NCBI GenBank assembly: GCA_963556195.1
Contig: CAUVYP010001208.1
Span: 5,828,001 to 5,892,000, forward strand
DNA length: 64,000 bases
Direction of reading: 5' to 3'
Source of the DNA: Sepiola atlantica
Taxonomy: Eukaryota > Mollusca > Cephalopoda > Sepiida > Sepiolidae
The first letter of the stretch is position 1. The number at the start of each line of letters is the position of its first letter. Of this stretch, positions 1-12,163 are shown piece by piece. The notes beneath the pieces were generated by a model that saw only the letters and a list, made by a program, of their open reading frames with translations, was not told where the DNA came from and ran no database searches. The translations under genes and the position numbers were made by a program.

Positions 1-76
1 CAAGTTTCAGAAGTGCAGCTCTTGTACTGCCGGAGATATGTCGATACAAACTGAATACGCAAAACATTAACAAAAT
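1..76. repeat. Partial monomer at left edge (monomer bases 111-186)
   Basis: The window opens inside a monomer, within the hairpin region. It carries the normal 3' part, ending in a CATTAAC junction that leads into a D monomer. The diagnostic box lies outside the window, so its type cannot be assigned. Confidence 0.97.
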
Positions 77-181
77 TTAGCCCGTTTTAAAGTTGATATC
101 GCTTTTGTTTATAACTTCCACATTTATTCGAATTGTGCAACGAAACTTTGCAGACAGTCGCGGAGGCACATTTTCTACTGA

Positions 182-214
182 AGTACCAAGTTTCAGAAGT
201 GCAGCTCTTGTACT
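182..214. other. Imperfect hairpin (dyad) repeated in every monomer; first full copy shown
   Basis: AGTACCAAG (182-190) pairs with CTTGTACT (207-214) to give an 8 bp stem with one bulged C, around a 16-base loop. The arms lie at monomer bases 106-114 and 131-138 and are present in nearly all copies. The GTACTAAG and GTACCATG variants break one pair of the inner stem. Known: short dyad symmetries are reported in several centromeric satellites that lack a CENP-B box. Whether this one folds or is functional is not shown here. Confidence 0.6.
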
Positions 215-430
215 GCCGGAGATATATCGATACAAACTGAATACGCAAAACATCAACAAAATTTAGCGCGTTTTAAAGTTGATATCGCTTTTGTTTATAA
301 CTTCCACATTTATTCGAATTGTGCAACGAAACTTTGCACAGATAAGCGGAGTCACATGTTCTACTGAAGTACCAAGTTTCAGAAGTGCAGCTCTTGTACT
401 GCCGGAGATATGTCGATACAAACTGAATAC

Positions 431-442
431 GCAAAATTCAAC
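431..442. other. 1-base-short junction (CA replaced by T), copy 1
   Basis: The usual junction GCAAAACATCAAC reads GCAAAATTCAAC here, so two bases are replaced by one and the 186 bp phase shifts by one. The identical lesion recurs at 3964-3975. A compound change like this is unlikely to arise twice, so the two sites are probably copies by duplication. Confidence 0.95.
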
Positions 443-3400
443 AAAATTTAGCGCGTTTTAAAGTTGATATCGCTTTTGTTTATAACTTCCACATTTATTC
501 GAATTGTGCAACGAAACTTTGCACAGATTAGCGGAGTCACATTTTCTACTGAAGTACCAAGTTTCAGAAGTGCAGCTCTTGTACTGCCGGAGATATGTCG
601 ATACAAACTGAATACGCAAAACATCAACAAAATTTAGCCCGTTTGAAAGATGATATCGCTTTTGTTTATAACTTCCACATTTATTCGAATTGTGCAACGA
701 AACTTTGCAGACAGTCGCGGAGTCACATTTTCTACTGAAGTACCAAGTTTCAGAAGTGCAGCTCTTGTACTGCCGGAGATATGTCGATACAAACTGAATA
801 CGCAAAACATCAACAAAATTTAGCGCGTTTTAAAGTTGATATCGCTTTTGTTTATAACTTCCACATTTATTCGAATTGTGCAACGAAACTTTGCAGACAG
901 TCGCGGAGACACATGTTCTACTGAAGTACCAAGTTTCAGAAGTGCAGCTCTTGTACTGCCGGAGATATGTCGATACAAACTGAATACGCAAAACATCGAC
1001 AAAATTTAGCGCGTTTTAAAGTTGATATCGCTTTTGTTTATAACTTCCACATTTATTCGAATTGTGCAACGAAACTTTGCAGACAGTCGCGGAGGCACAT
1101 TTTCCACTGAAGTACCAAGTTTCAGAAGTGCAGCTCTTGTACTGCCGGAGATATGTCGATACAAACTGAATACGCAAAACATTAACAAAATTTAGCCCGT
1201 TTTAAAGTTGATATCGCTTTTGTTTATAACTTCCACATTTATTCGAATTGTGCAACGAAACTTTGCAGACAGTCGCGGAGGCACATTTTCTACTGAAGTA
1301 CCAAGTTTCAGAAGTGCAGCTCTTGTACTGCCGGAGATATGTCGATACAAACTGAATACGCAACACATCAACAAAATTTAGCGCGTTTTAAAGTTGATAT
1401 CGCTTTTGTTTATAACTTCCACATTTATTCGAATTGTGCAACGAAACTTTGCACAGATAAGCGGAGTCACATGTTCTACTGAAGTACCAAGTTTCAGAAG
1501 TGCAGCTCTTGTACTGCCGGAGATATGTCGATACAAACTGAATACGCAAAACATCAACAAAATTTAGCGCGTTTTAAAGTTGATATCGCTTTTGTTTATA
1601 ACTTCCACATTTATTCGAATTGTGCAACGAAACTTTGCACAGATTAGCGGAGTCACATGTTCTACTGAAGTACCAAGTTTCAGAAGTGCAGCTCTTGTAC
1701 TGCCGGAGATATGTCGATACAAACTGAATACGCAAACTATCAACAAAATTTAGTGCGATTTAAAGTTGATATCGCTTTTGTTTATAACTTCACCATTCTT
1801 TAGAATTGTGCAACGAAACTTTGCAGAGATAAGCGGAGTCACATGCTCTACTGAAGTACCAAGTTTCAGAAGTGCAGCTCTTTTACTGCCGGAGATATGT
1901 CGATACAAACTGAATACGCAAAACATCGACAAAATTTAGCGCGTTTTAAAGTTGATATCGCTTTTGTTTATAACTTCGACATTTATTCGAATTGTGCAAC
2001 GAAACTTTGCACAGATATGCGGAGTCACATTTTCTACTGAAGTACTAAGTTTCAGAAGTGCAGCTCTTGTACTGCCCGAGATATGTCGATACAAACTGAA
2101 TACGCAAAACATCGACAAAATTTAGCGCGTTTTAAAGTTTATATCGCTTTTGTTTATAACTTCCACATTTATTCGAATTGTGCAACGAAACTTTGCACAG
2201 ATTAGCGGAGTCACATTTTCTACTGAAGTCCCAAGTTTCAGAAGTGCAGCTCTTGTATTGCCGGAGATATGTCGATACAAACTGAATACGCAATACATCA
2301 ACAAAATTAAGCGCGTTTTAAAGTTGATATCGCTTTTGTTTATAACTTCCACATTTATTCGAATTGTGCAACGAAACTTTGCAGACAGTCGCGGATAGGC
2401 CTTTTCTACTGAAGTACGAAGTTTCAGAAGTGCAGCTCTTGTACTGCCGGAGATATGTCGATACAAACTGAATACGCAAAACATCAACAAAATTTAGCGC
2501 GTTTTAAAGTTGATATCGCTTTTGTTTATAACTTCCACATTTATTCGAATTGTGCAACGAAACTTTGCACAGATTAGCGGAGTCACATTTTCTACTGAAG
2601 TACCAAGTTTCAGAAGTGCAGCTCTTGTACTGCCGGAGATATGTCGATACAAACTGAATACGCAAAACATCAACAAAATTTAGCGCGTTTTAAAGTTGAT
2701 ATCGCTTTTGTTTATAACTTCCACATTTATTCGAATTGTGCAACGAAACTTTGCACAGATTAGCGGAGTCACATGTTCTACTGAAGTACCAAGTTTCAGA
2801 AGTGCAGCTCTTGTACTGCCGGAGATATGTCGATACAAACTGAATACGCAAAACATCAACAAAATTTAGCGCGTTTTAAAGTTGATATCGCTTTTGTTTA
2901 TAACTTCCACATTTATTCGAATTGTGCAACGAAACTTTGCACAGATAAGCGGAGTCAAATGTTCTACTGCAGTACCAAGTTTCAGAAGTGCAGCTCTTGT
3001 ACTGCCGGAGATATGTCGATACAAACTGAATACGCAAACTATCAACAAAATTTAGTACGATTTAAAGTTGATATCGCTTTTGTTTATAACTTCACCATTC
3101 TTTAGAATTGTGCAACGAAACTTTGCAGAGATAAGCGGAGTAACATGCTCTACTGAAGTACCAAGTTTCAGAAGTGCAGCTCTTGTACTGCCGGAGATAT
3201 GTCGATACAAACTGAATACGCAAAACATCAACAAAATTTAGCGCGTTTTAAAGTTGATATCGCTTTTGTTTATAACTTCCACATTTATTCGAATTGTGCC
3301 ACGAAACTTTGCAGACAGTCGCGGAGACACATGTTCTACTGAAGTACCAAGTTTCAGAAGTGCAGCTCTTGTACTGCCGGAGATATGTCGATACAAACTG

Positions 3401-3609
3401 AATACGCAAAACATCGACAAAATTTAGCGCGTTTTAAAGTTGATATCGCTTTTGTTTATAACTTCCACATTTATTCGACTTGTGCAACGAAACTTTGCAC
3501 AGATTAGCGGAGTCACATTTTCTACTGAAGTACCAAGTTTCAGAAGTGCAGCTCTTGTACTGCCGGAGATATGTCGATACAAACTGAATACGCAAAACAT
3601 TAACAAAAT

Positions 3610-6600
3610 TTAGCCCGTTTTAAAGTGGATATCGCTTTTGTTTATAACTTCCACATTTATTCGAATTGTGCAACGAAACTTTTCAGACAGTCGCGGAGGC
3701 ACATTTTCTACTGAAGTACCAAGTTTCAGAAGTGCAGCTCTTGTACTGCCGGAGATATGTCGATACAAACTGAATACGCAAAACATCAACAAAATTTAGC
3801 GCGTTTTAAAGTTGATATCGCTTTTGTTTATAACTTCCACATTTATTCGAATTGTGCAACGAAACTTTGCACAGATAAGCGGAGTCACATGTTCTACTGA
3901 AGTACCAAGTTTCAGAAGTGCAGCTCTTGTACTGCCGGAGATATGTCGATACAAACTGAATACGCAAAATTCAACAAAATTTAGCGCGTTTTAAAGTTGA
4001 TATCGCTTTTGTTTATAACTTCCACATTTATTCGAATTGTGCAACGAAACTTTGCACAGATTAGCGGAGTCACATTTTCTACTGAAGTACCAAGTTTCAG
4101 AAGTGCAGCTCTTGTACTGCCGGAGATATGTCGATACAAACTGAATACGCAAAACATCAACAAAATTTAGCGCGTTTGAAAGATGATATCGCTTTTGTTT
4201 ATAACTTCCACATTTATTCGAATTGTGCAACGAAACTTTGCAGACAGTCGCGGAGTCACATTTTCTACTGAAGTACCAAGTTTCAGAAGTGCAGCTCTTG
4301 TACTGCCGGAGATATGTCGATACAAACTGAATACGCAAAACATCAACAAAATTTAGCGCGTTTTAAAGTTGATATCGCTTTTGTTTATAACTTCCACATT
4401 TATTCGAATTGTGCAACGAAACTTTGCACAGATTAGCGGAGTCACATGTTCTACTGAAGTACCAAGTTTAAGAAGTGCAGCTCTTGTACTGCCGGAGATA
4501 TGTCGATACAAACTGAATACGCAAACTATCAACAAAATTTAGTGCGATTTAAAGTTGATATCGCTTTTGTTTATAACTTCACCATTCTTTAGAATTATGC
4601 AACGAAACTTTGCAGAGATAAGCGGAGTCACATGCTCTACTGAAGTACCAAGTTTCAGAAGTGCAGCTCTTGTACTGCCGGAGATATGTCGATACAAACT
4701 GAATACGCAAAACATCGACAAAATTTAGCGCGTTTTAAAGTTGATATCGCTTTTGTTTATAACTTCCACATTTATTCGAATTGTGCAACGAAACTTTGCA
4801 CAGATTAGCGGAGTCACATTTTCTACTGAAGTACCAAGTTTCAGAAGTGCAGCTCTTGTACTGCCGGAGATATGTCGATACAAACTGAATACGCAATACA
4901 TCAACAAAATTAAGCGCGTTTTAAAGTTGATATCGCTTTTGTTTATAACTTCCACATTTATTCGAATTGTGCAACGAAACTTTGCAGACAGTCGCGGATA
5001 GGCCATTTCTACTGAAGTACCAAGTTTCAGAAGTGCAGCTCTTGTACTGCCGGAGATATGTCGATACAAACTGAATACGCAAAACATCAACAAAATTTAG
5101 CGCGTTTTAAAGTTGATATCGCTTTTGTTTATAACTTCCACATTTATTCGAATTGTGCAACGAAACTTTGCACAGATTAGCGGAGTCACATTTTCTACTG
5201 AAGTACCAAGTTTCAGAAGTGCAGCTCTTGTACTGCCGGAGATATGTCGATACAAACTGAATACGCAAAACATCAACAAAATTTAGCGCGTTTTAAAGTT
5301 GATATCGCTTTTGTTTATAACTTCCACATTTATTCGAATTGTGCAACGAAACTTTGCAGACAGTCGCGGAGACACATGTTCTACTGAAGTACCAAGTTTC
5401 AGAAGTGCAGCTCTTGTACTGCCGGAGATATGTCGATACAAACTGAATACGCAAAACATCAACAAAATTTAGCGCGTTTTAAAGTTGATATCGCTTTTGT
5501 TTATAACTTCCACATTTATTCGAATTGTGCAACGAAACTTTGCACAGATTAGCGGAGTCACATGTTCTACTGAAGTACCAAGTTTCAGAAGTGCAGCTCT
5601 TGTACTGCCGGAGATATGTCGATACAAACTGAATACGCAAAACATCAACAAAATTTAGCGCGTTTTAAAGTTGATATCGCTTTTGTTTATAACTTCCACA
5701 TTTATTCGAATTGTGCAACGATACTTTGCACAGATTAGCGAAGTCACATGTTCTACTGAAGTACCAAGTTTCAGAAGTGCAGCTCTTGTACTGCCGGAGA
5801 TATGTCGATACAAACTGAATACGCAAAACATCAACAAAATTTAGCGCGTTTTAAAGTTGATATCGCTTTTGTTTATAACTTCCACATTTATTCGAATTGT
5901 GCAACGAAACTTTGCACAGATAAGCGGAGTCACATGCTCTACTGAAGTACCAAGTATCAGAAGTGCAGCTCTTGTACTGCCGGAGATATGTCGATACAAA
6001 CTGAATACGCAAAACATCGACAAAATTTAGCGCGTTTTAAAGTTGATATCGCTTTTGTTTATAACTTCCACATTTATTCGAATTGTGCAACGAAACTTTG
6101 CACAGATTAGCGGAGTCACATTTTCTACTGAAGTACCAAGTTTCAGAAGTGCAGCTCTTGTACTGCCGGAGATATGTCGATACAAACTGAATACGCAAAA
6201 CATCAACAAAATTTAGCCCGTTTTAAAGTTGATATCGCTTTTGTTTATAACTTCCACATTTATTCGAATTGTGCAACGAAACTTTGCAGAGAGTCGCGGA
6301 GGCACATTTTCTACTGAAGTACCAAGTTTCAGAAGTGCAGCTCTTGTACTGCCGGAAATATGTCGATACAAACTGAATACGCAAAACATCAACAAAATTT
6401 AGCGCGTTTTAAAGTTGATATCGCTTTTGTTTATAACTTCCACATTTATTTGAATTGTGCAACGAAACTTTGCACAGATTAGCGGAGTCACATTTTCTAC
6501 TGAAGTACCAAGTTTCAGAAGTGCAGCTCTTGTACTACCGGAGATATGTCGATACAAACTGAATACGCAAAACATCAACAAAATTTAGCGCGTTTTAAAG

Positions 6601-7142
6601 TTGATATCGCTTTTGTTTATAACTTCCACATTTATTCGAATTGTGCAACGAAACTTTGCAGACAGTCGCGGATAGGCCTTTTCTACTGAAGTACCAAGTT
6701 TCAGAAGTGCAGCTCTTGTACTGCCGGAGATATGTCGATACAAACTGAATACGCAAAACATCAACAAAATTTAGCGCGTTTTAAAGTTGATATCGCTTTT
6801 GTTTATAACTTCCACATTTATTCGAATTGTGCAACGAAACTTTGCACAGATTAGCGGAGTCACATTTTCTACTGAAGTACCAAGTTTCAGAAGTGCAGCT
6901 CTTGTACTGCCGGAGATATGTCGATACAAACTGAATACGCAAAACATCAACAAAATTTAGCGCGTTTTAAAGTTGATATCGCTTTTGTTTATAACTTCCA
7001 CATTCATTCGAATTGTGCAACGAAACTTTGCAGACAGTCGCGGAGACACATGTTCTACTTAAGTACCAAGTTTCAGAAGTGCAGCTCTTGTACTGCCGGA
7101 GATATGTCGATACTAACTGAATACGCAAACTATCAACAAAAT
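3610..7142. repeat. Satellite block, 19 monomers: left-domain copy 2
   Basis: Order of types: D, B, A, q, B, F, A, E, A, C, B, Y, B, A, D, A, E, A, C. The first four monomers match 77-819, including the lesion at 3964-3975 and the q monomer with GTTTGAAAGATG (4167; also at 634). After that the order diverges. Monomers 4725-5468 give the A, E, A, C module with the TTAAG junction. Y at 5655 is the leftmost monomer with CGATACTTTG. The stretch 6027-7142 alternates R and Q classes strictly (A, D, A, E, A, C). The last C, at 6957, carries CATTCATTCG, a subtype that becomes dominant in the right domain. Confidence 0.93.
3964..3975. other. 1-base-short junction (CA replaced by T), copy 2
   Basis: Same GCAAAATTCAAC junction as at 431-442, lying 3533 bases (19 monomers minus one base) downstream. 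It sits in the same D-B-A-q context and marks the second copy of that module. Confidence 0.95.
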
Positions 7143-9931
7143 TGATTGCGATTTAAAGTTGATATCGCTTTTGTTTATAACTTCCACATTTATTCGAATT
7201 GTGCAACGAAACTTTGCACAGATTAGCGGAGTCACATTTTCTACTGAAGTACCAAGTTTCAGAAGTGCACCTCTTGTACTGCCGGAGATATGTCGATACA
7301 AACTGAATACGCAAAACATCAACAAAATTTAGCGCGTTTTAAAGTTGATATCGCTTTTGTTTATAACTTCCACATTTATTCGAATTGTGCAACGAAACTT
7401 TGCACAGATTAGCGGAGTCACATGTTCTACTGAAGTACCAAGTTTCAGAAGTGCAGCTCTTGTACTGCCGGTGATATGTCGATACAAACTGAATACGCAA
7501 ACTATCAACAACATTTAGTGCGATTTAAAGTTGATATCGCTTTTGTTTATAACTTCACCATTCTTTAGAATTGTTAAACGAAACTTTGCAGAGATACGCG
7601 GAGTCACATGCTCTACTGAAGTACCAAGTTTCAGAAGTGCAGCTCTTGTACTGCCGGAGATATGTCGATACAAACTGAATACGCAAAACATCGACAAAAT
7701 TTAGCGCGTTTTAAAGTTGATATCGCTTTTGTTTATAACTTCCACATTTATTCGAATTGTGCAACGAAACTTTGCACAGATTAGCGGAGTCACATTTTCT
7801 ACTGAAGTACCAAGTTTCAGAAGTGCACCTCTTGTACTGCCGGAGATATGTCGATACAAACTGAATACGCAAAACATTAACAAAATTTAGCCCGTTTTAA
7901 AGTTGATATCGCTTTTGTTTATAACTTCCACATTTATTCGAATTGTGCAACGAAACTTTGCAGACAGTCGCGGAGGCACATTTTCTACTGAAGTACCAAG
8001 TTTCAGAAGTGCAGCTCTTGTACTGCCGGAGATATGTCGATACAAACTGAATACGCAAAACATCAACAAAATTTAGCGCGTTTTAAAGTTGATATCGCTT
8101 TTGTTTATAACTTCCACATTTATTTGAATTGTGCAACGAAACTTTGCACAGATTAGCGGAGTCACATGTTCTACTCAAGTACCAAGTTTCAGAAGTGCAG
8201 CTCTTGTACTGCCGGAGATATGTCGATACAAACTGAATACGCAAACTATCAACAAAATTGATTGCGATTAAAAGTTGATATCGCTTTTGTTTATAACTTC
8301 ACCATTCTTTAGAATTGTGCAACGAAACTTTGCAGAGATAAGCGGAGTAACATGCTCTACTGAAGTACCAAGTTTCAGAAGTGCAGCTCTTGTACTGCCG
8401 GAGATATGTCGATACAAACTGAATACGCAAAACATCAACAAAATTTAGCGCGTTTTAAAGTTGATATCGCTTTTGTTTATAACTTCCACATTTATTCGAA
8501 TTTTGCAACGAAACTTTGCACAGATTAGCGGAGTCACATGTTCTACTGAAGTACCAAGTTTCAGAAGTGCAGCTCTTGTACTGCCGGTGATATGTCGATA
8601 CAAACTGAATACGCAAACTATCAACAACATTTAGTGCGATTTAAAGTTGATATCGCTTTTGTTTATAACTTCACCATTCTTTAGAATTGTTAAACGAAAC
8701 TTTGCAGAGATACGCGGAGTCACATGCTCTACTGAAGTACCAAGTTTCAGAAGTGCAGCTCTTGTACTGCCGGAGATATGTCGATACAAACTGAATACGC
8801 AAAACATCGACAAAATTTAGTGCGATTTAAAGTTGATATCGCTTTTGTTTATAACTTCACCATTCTTTAGAATTGTGCAACGAAACTTTGCAGAGATAAG
8901 CGGAGTCACATGTTCTACTGAAGTACCAAGTTTCAGAAGTGCAGCTCTTGTACTGCCGGAGATATGTCGATACAAACTGAATACGCAAAACATCAACAAA
9001 ATTTAGCGCGTTTTAAAGTTGATATCGCTTTTGTTTATAACTTCCACATTTATTCGAATTGTGCAACGAAACTTTGCACAGATTAGCGGAGTCACATGTT
9101 CTACTGAAGTACCAAGTTTCAGAAGTGCAGCTCTTGTACTGCCGGTGATATGTCGATACAAACTGAATACGCAAACTATCAACAACATTTAGTGCGATTT
9201 AAAGTTGATATCGCTTTTGTTTATAACTTCACCATTCTTTAGAATTGTTAAACGAAACTTTGCAGAGATACGCGGAGTCACATGCTCTACTGAAGTACCA
9301 AGTTTCAGAAGTGCAGCTCTTGTACTGCCGGAGATATGTCGATACAAACTGAATACGCAAACATCGACAAAATTTAGCGCGTTTTAAAGTTGATATCGCT
9401 TTTGTTTATAACTTCCACATTTATTCGAATTGTGCAACGAAACTTTGCACAGATTAGCGGAGTCACATTTTCTACTGAAGTACCAAGTTTCAGAAGTGCA
9501 CCTCTTGTACTGCCGGAGATATGTCGATACAAACTGAATACGCAAAACATTAACAAAATTTAGCCCGTTTTAAAGTTGATATCGCTTTTGTTTATAACTT
9601 CCACATTTATTCGAATTGTGCAACGAAACTTTGCAGACAGTCGCGAAGGCACATTTTCTACTGAAGTACCAAGTTTCAGAAGTGCAGCTCTTGTACTGCC
9701 GGAGATATGTCGATACAAACTGAATACGCAAAACATCAACAAAATTTAGCGCGTTTTAAAGTTGATATCGCTTTTGTTTATAACTTCCACATTTATTCGA
9801 ATTGTGCAACGAAACTTTGCACAGATTAGCGGAGTCACATGTTCTACTGAAGTACTAAGTTTCAGAAGTGCAGCTCTTGTACTGCCGGAGATATGTCGAT
9901 ACAAACTGAATACGCAAACTATCAACAAAAT
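7143..9931. repeat. Satellite block, 15 monomers: repeated B-F modules
   Basis: Order of types: A, B, F, A, D, B, F, B, F, F, B, F, A, D, B. The B monomers at 7329, 8445 and 9003 share CCGGTGATA and the CAACATTTAG junction. The F monomers that follow (7515, 8631, 9189) share TTGTTAAACG and GATACGCGG, so B-F travels as a linked pair. The A monomers at 7143, 7701 and 9374 share GTGCACCTC, and those at 7701 and 9374 are followed by D through a CATTAAC junction. Spacings of 558 and 1116 bases between B-F pairs indicate 3-mer and 6-mer exchange steps. A and F at 7143 and 8259 follow the TTGATTGCG junction. Confidence 0.92.
9356..9363. other. 1-base deletion in the junction A-run
   Basis: GCAAACATCGAC replaces GCAAAACATCGAC, one A short, at the F-to-A junction. 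The equivalent junctions after the F monomers at 7515 and 8631 keep four A bases. It is therefore private to this copy, or a homopolymer sequencing error. Confidence 0.9.
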
Positions 9932-12163
9932 TTAGTGCGATTTAAAGTTGATATCGCTTTTGTTTATAACTTCACCATTCTTTAGAATTGTGCAACGAAA
10001 CTTTGCAGAGATAAGCGGAGTCACATGCTCTACTGAAGTACCGAGTTTCAGAAGTGCAGCTCTTTTACTGCCGGAGATATGTCGATACAAACTGAATACG
10101 CAAAACATCGACAAAATTTAGCGCGTTTTAAAGTTGATATCGCTTTTGTTTATAACTTCGACATTTATTCGAATTGTGCAACGAAACTTTGCACAGATAT
10201 GCGGAGTCACATTTTCTACTGAAGTACTAAGTTTCAGAAGTGCAGCTCTTGTACTGCCCGAGATATGTCGATACAAACTGAATACGCAAAACATCGACAA
10301 AATTAAGCGCGTTTTAAAGTTGATATCGCTTTTGTTTATAACTTCCACATTTATTCGAATTGTGCAACGAAACTTTGCAGACAGTCGCGGATAGGCCTTT
10401 TCTACCGAAGTACCAAGTTTCAGAAGTGCAGCTCTTGTACTGCCGGAGATATGTCGATACAAACTGAATACGCAAAACATCAACAAAATTTAGCGCGTTT
10501 TAAAGTTGATATCGCTTTTGTTTATAACTTCCACATTTATTCGAATTGTGCAACGAAACTTTGCACAGATTAGCGGAGTCACATTTTCTACTGAAGTACC
10601 AAGTTTCAGAAGTGCAGCTCTTGTACTGCCGGAGATATGTCGATACAAACTGAATACGCAAAACATCAACAAAATTTAGCGCGTTTTAAAGTTGATATCG
10701 CTTTTGTTTATAACTTCCACATTTATTCGAATGGTGCAACGAAACTTTGCAGACAGTCGCGGAGACACATGTTCTACTGAAGTACCAAGTTTCAGAAGTG
10801 CAGCTCTTGTACTGCCGGAGATATGTCGATACAAACTGAATACGCAAAACATCAACAAAATTTAGCGCGTTTTAAAGTTGATATCGCTTTTGTTTATAAC
10901 TTCCACATTTATTCGAATTGTGCAACGAAACTTTGCACAGATTAGCGGAGTCACATGTTCTACTGAAGTACCAAGTTTCAGAAGTGCAGCTCTTGTACTG
11001 CCGGAGATATGTCGATACAAACTGAATACGCAAACTATCAACAAAATTTAGTGCGATTTAAAGTTGATATCGCTTTTGTTTATAACTTCCCCATTCTTTA
11101 GAATTGTGCAACGAAACTTTGCAGAGATAAGCGGAGTCACATGCTCTACTGAAGTACCAAGTTTCAGAAGTGCAGCTCTTTTACTGCCGGAGATATGTCG
11201 ATACAAACTGAATACGCAAAACATCGACAAAATTTAGCGCGTTTTAAAGTTGATATCGCTTTTGTTTATAACTTCGACATTTATTTCAATTGTGCAACGA
11301 AACTTTGCACAGATATGCGGAGTCACATTTTCTACTGAAGTACTAAGTTTCAGAAGTGCAGCTCTTGTACTGCCCGAGATATGTCGATACAAACTGAATA
11401 CGCAAAACATCGACAAAATTTAGCGCGTTTTAAAGTTGATATCGCTTTTGTTTATAACTTCCACATTTATTCGAATTGTGCAACGAAACTTTGCACAGAT
11501 TAGCGGAGTCACATTTTCTACTGAAGTACCAAGTTTCAGAAGTGCAGCTCTTGTACTGCCGGAGATATGTCGATACAAACTGAATACGCAATACATCAAC
11601 AAAATTAAGCGCGTTTTAAAGTTGATATCGCTTTTGTTTATAACTTCCACATTTATTCGAATTGTGCAACGAAACTTTGCAGACAGTCGCGGATAGGCCT
11701 TTTCTACTGAAGTACCAAGTTTCAGAAGTGCAGCTCTTGTACTGCCGGAGATATGTCGATACAAACTGAATACGCAAAACATCAACAAAATTTAGCGCGT
11801 TTTAAAGTTGATATCGCTTTTGTTTATAACTTCCACATTTATTCGAATTGTGCAACGAAACTTTGCACAGATTAGCGGAGTCACATTTTCTACTGAAGTA
11901 CCAAGTTTCAGAAGTGCAGCTCTTGTACTGCCGGAGATATGTCGATACAAACTGAATACGCAAAACATCAACAAAATTTAGCGCGTTTTAAAGTTGATAT
12001 CGCTTTTGTTTATAACTTCTACATTTATTCGAATTGTGCAACGAAACTTTGCAGACAGTCGCGGAGACACATTTTCTACTGAAGTACCAAGTTTCAGAAG
12101 TGCAGCTCTTGTACTGCCGGAGATATGTCGATACAAACTGAATACGCAAAACATCGACAAAAT
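9932..12163. repeat. Satellite block, 12 monomers: two F-G-(A)-E-A-C modules
   Basis: Order of types: F, G, E, A, C, B, F, G, A, E, A, C. The two F-G pairs (9932 and 11048) lie 1116 bases apart and share CTCTTTTACTG in F, and CTTCGACATTTATT, GTACTAAG and CTGCCCGAG in G. The first module lacks the A monomer found between G and E in the second, a one-monomer difference. Its G-to-E junction carries the TTAAG variant normally seen at A-to-E, so the lost A was probably removed by an exchange inside the monomers. The final C, at 11978, has an ATTTTC tail instead of ATGTTC. Confidence 0.92.

Larger units (their letters stand above)
77..3609. repeat. Satellite block, 19 monomers: left-domain copy 1
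   Basis: Order of types: D, B, A, q, C, D, D, B, B, F, G, A, E, A, B, B, F, C, A. It opens with a D-B-A-q module that recurs at 3610 with the same complex one-base-short lesion. Monomers 634 to 1191 and the next at 1192 are four Q-class copies in a row, the only such run in the window. F monomers start at 1750 and 3052; G starts at 1936. The E monomer at 2308 is joined to its upstream A by the TTAAG junction variant. Private changes include GATATATCG near 220. Confidence 0.93.

Noticed and set aside
107..117. TTTATAAC in each monomer as a TATA box
   Set aside because: A six-base AT-rich match in a 37% GC repeat is expected by chance and nothing downstream looks transcribed.
127..144. Second dyad TTCG ... 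CGAA within the 5' part of the monomer
   Set aside because: A four-base stem with a ten-base loop is too weak to claim. Both F (left arm) and Y (right arm) monomers destroy it with no sign of compensation.
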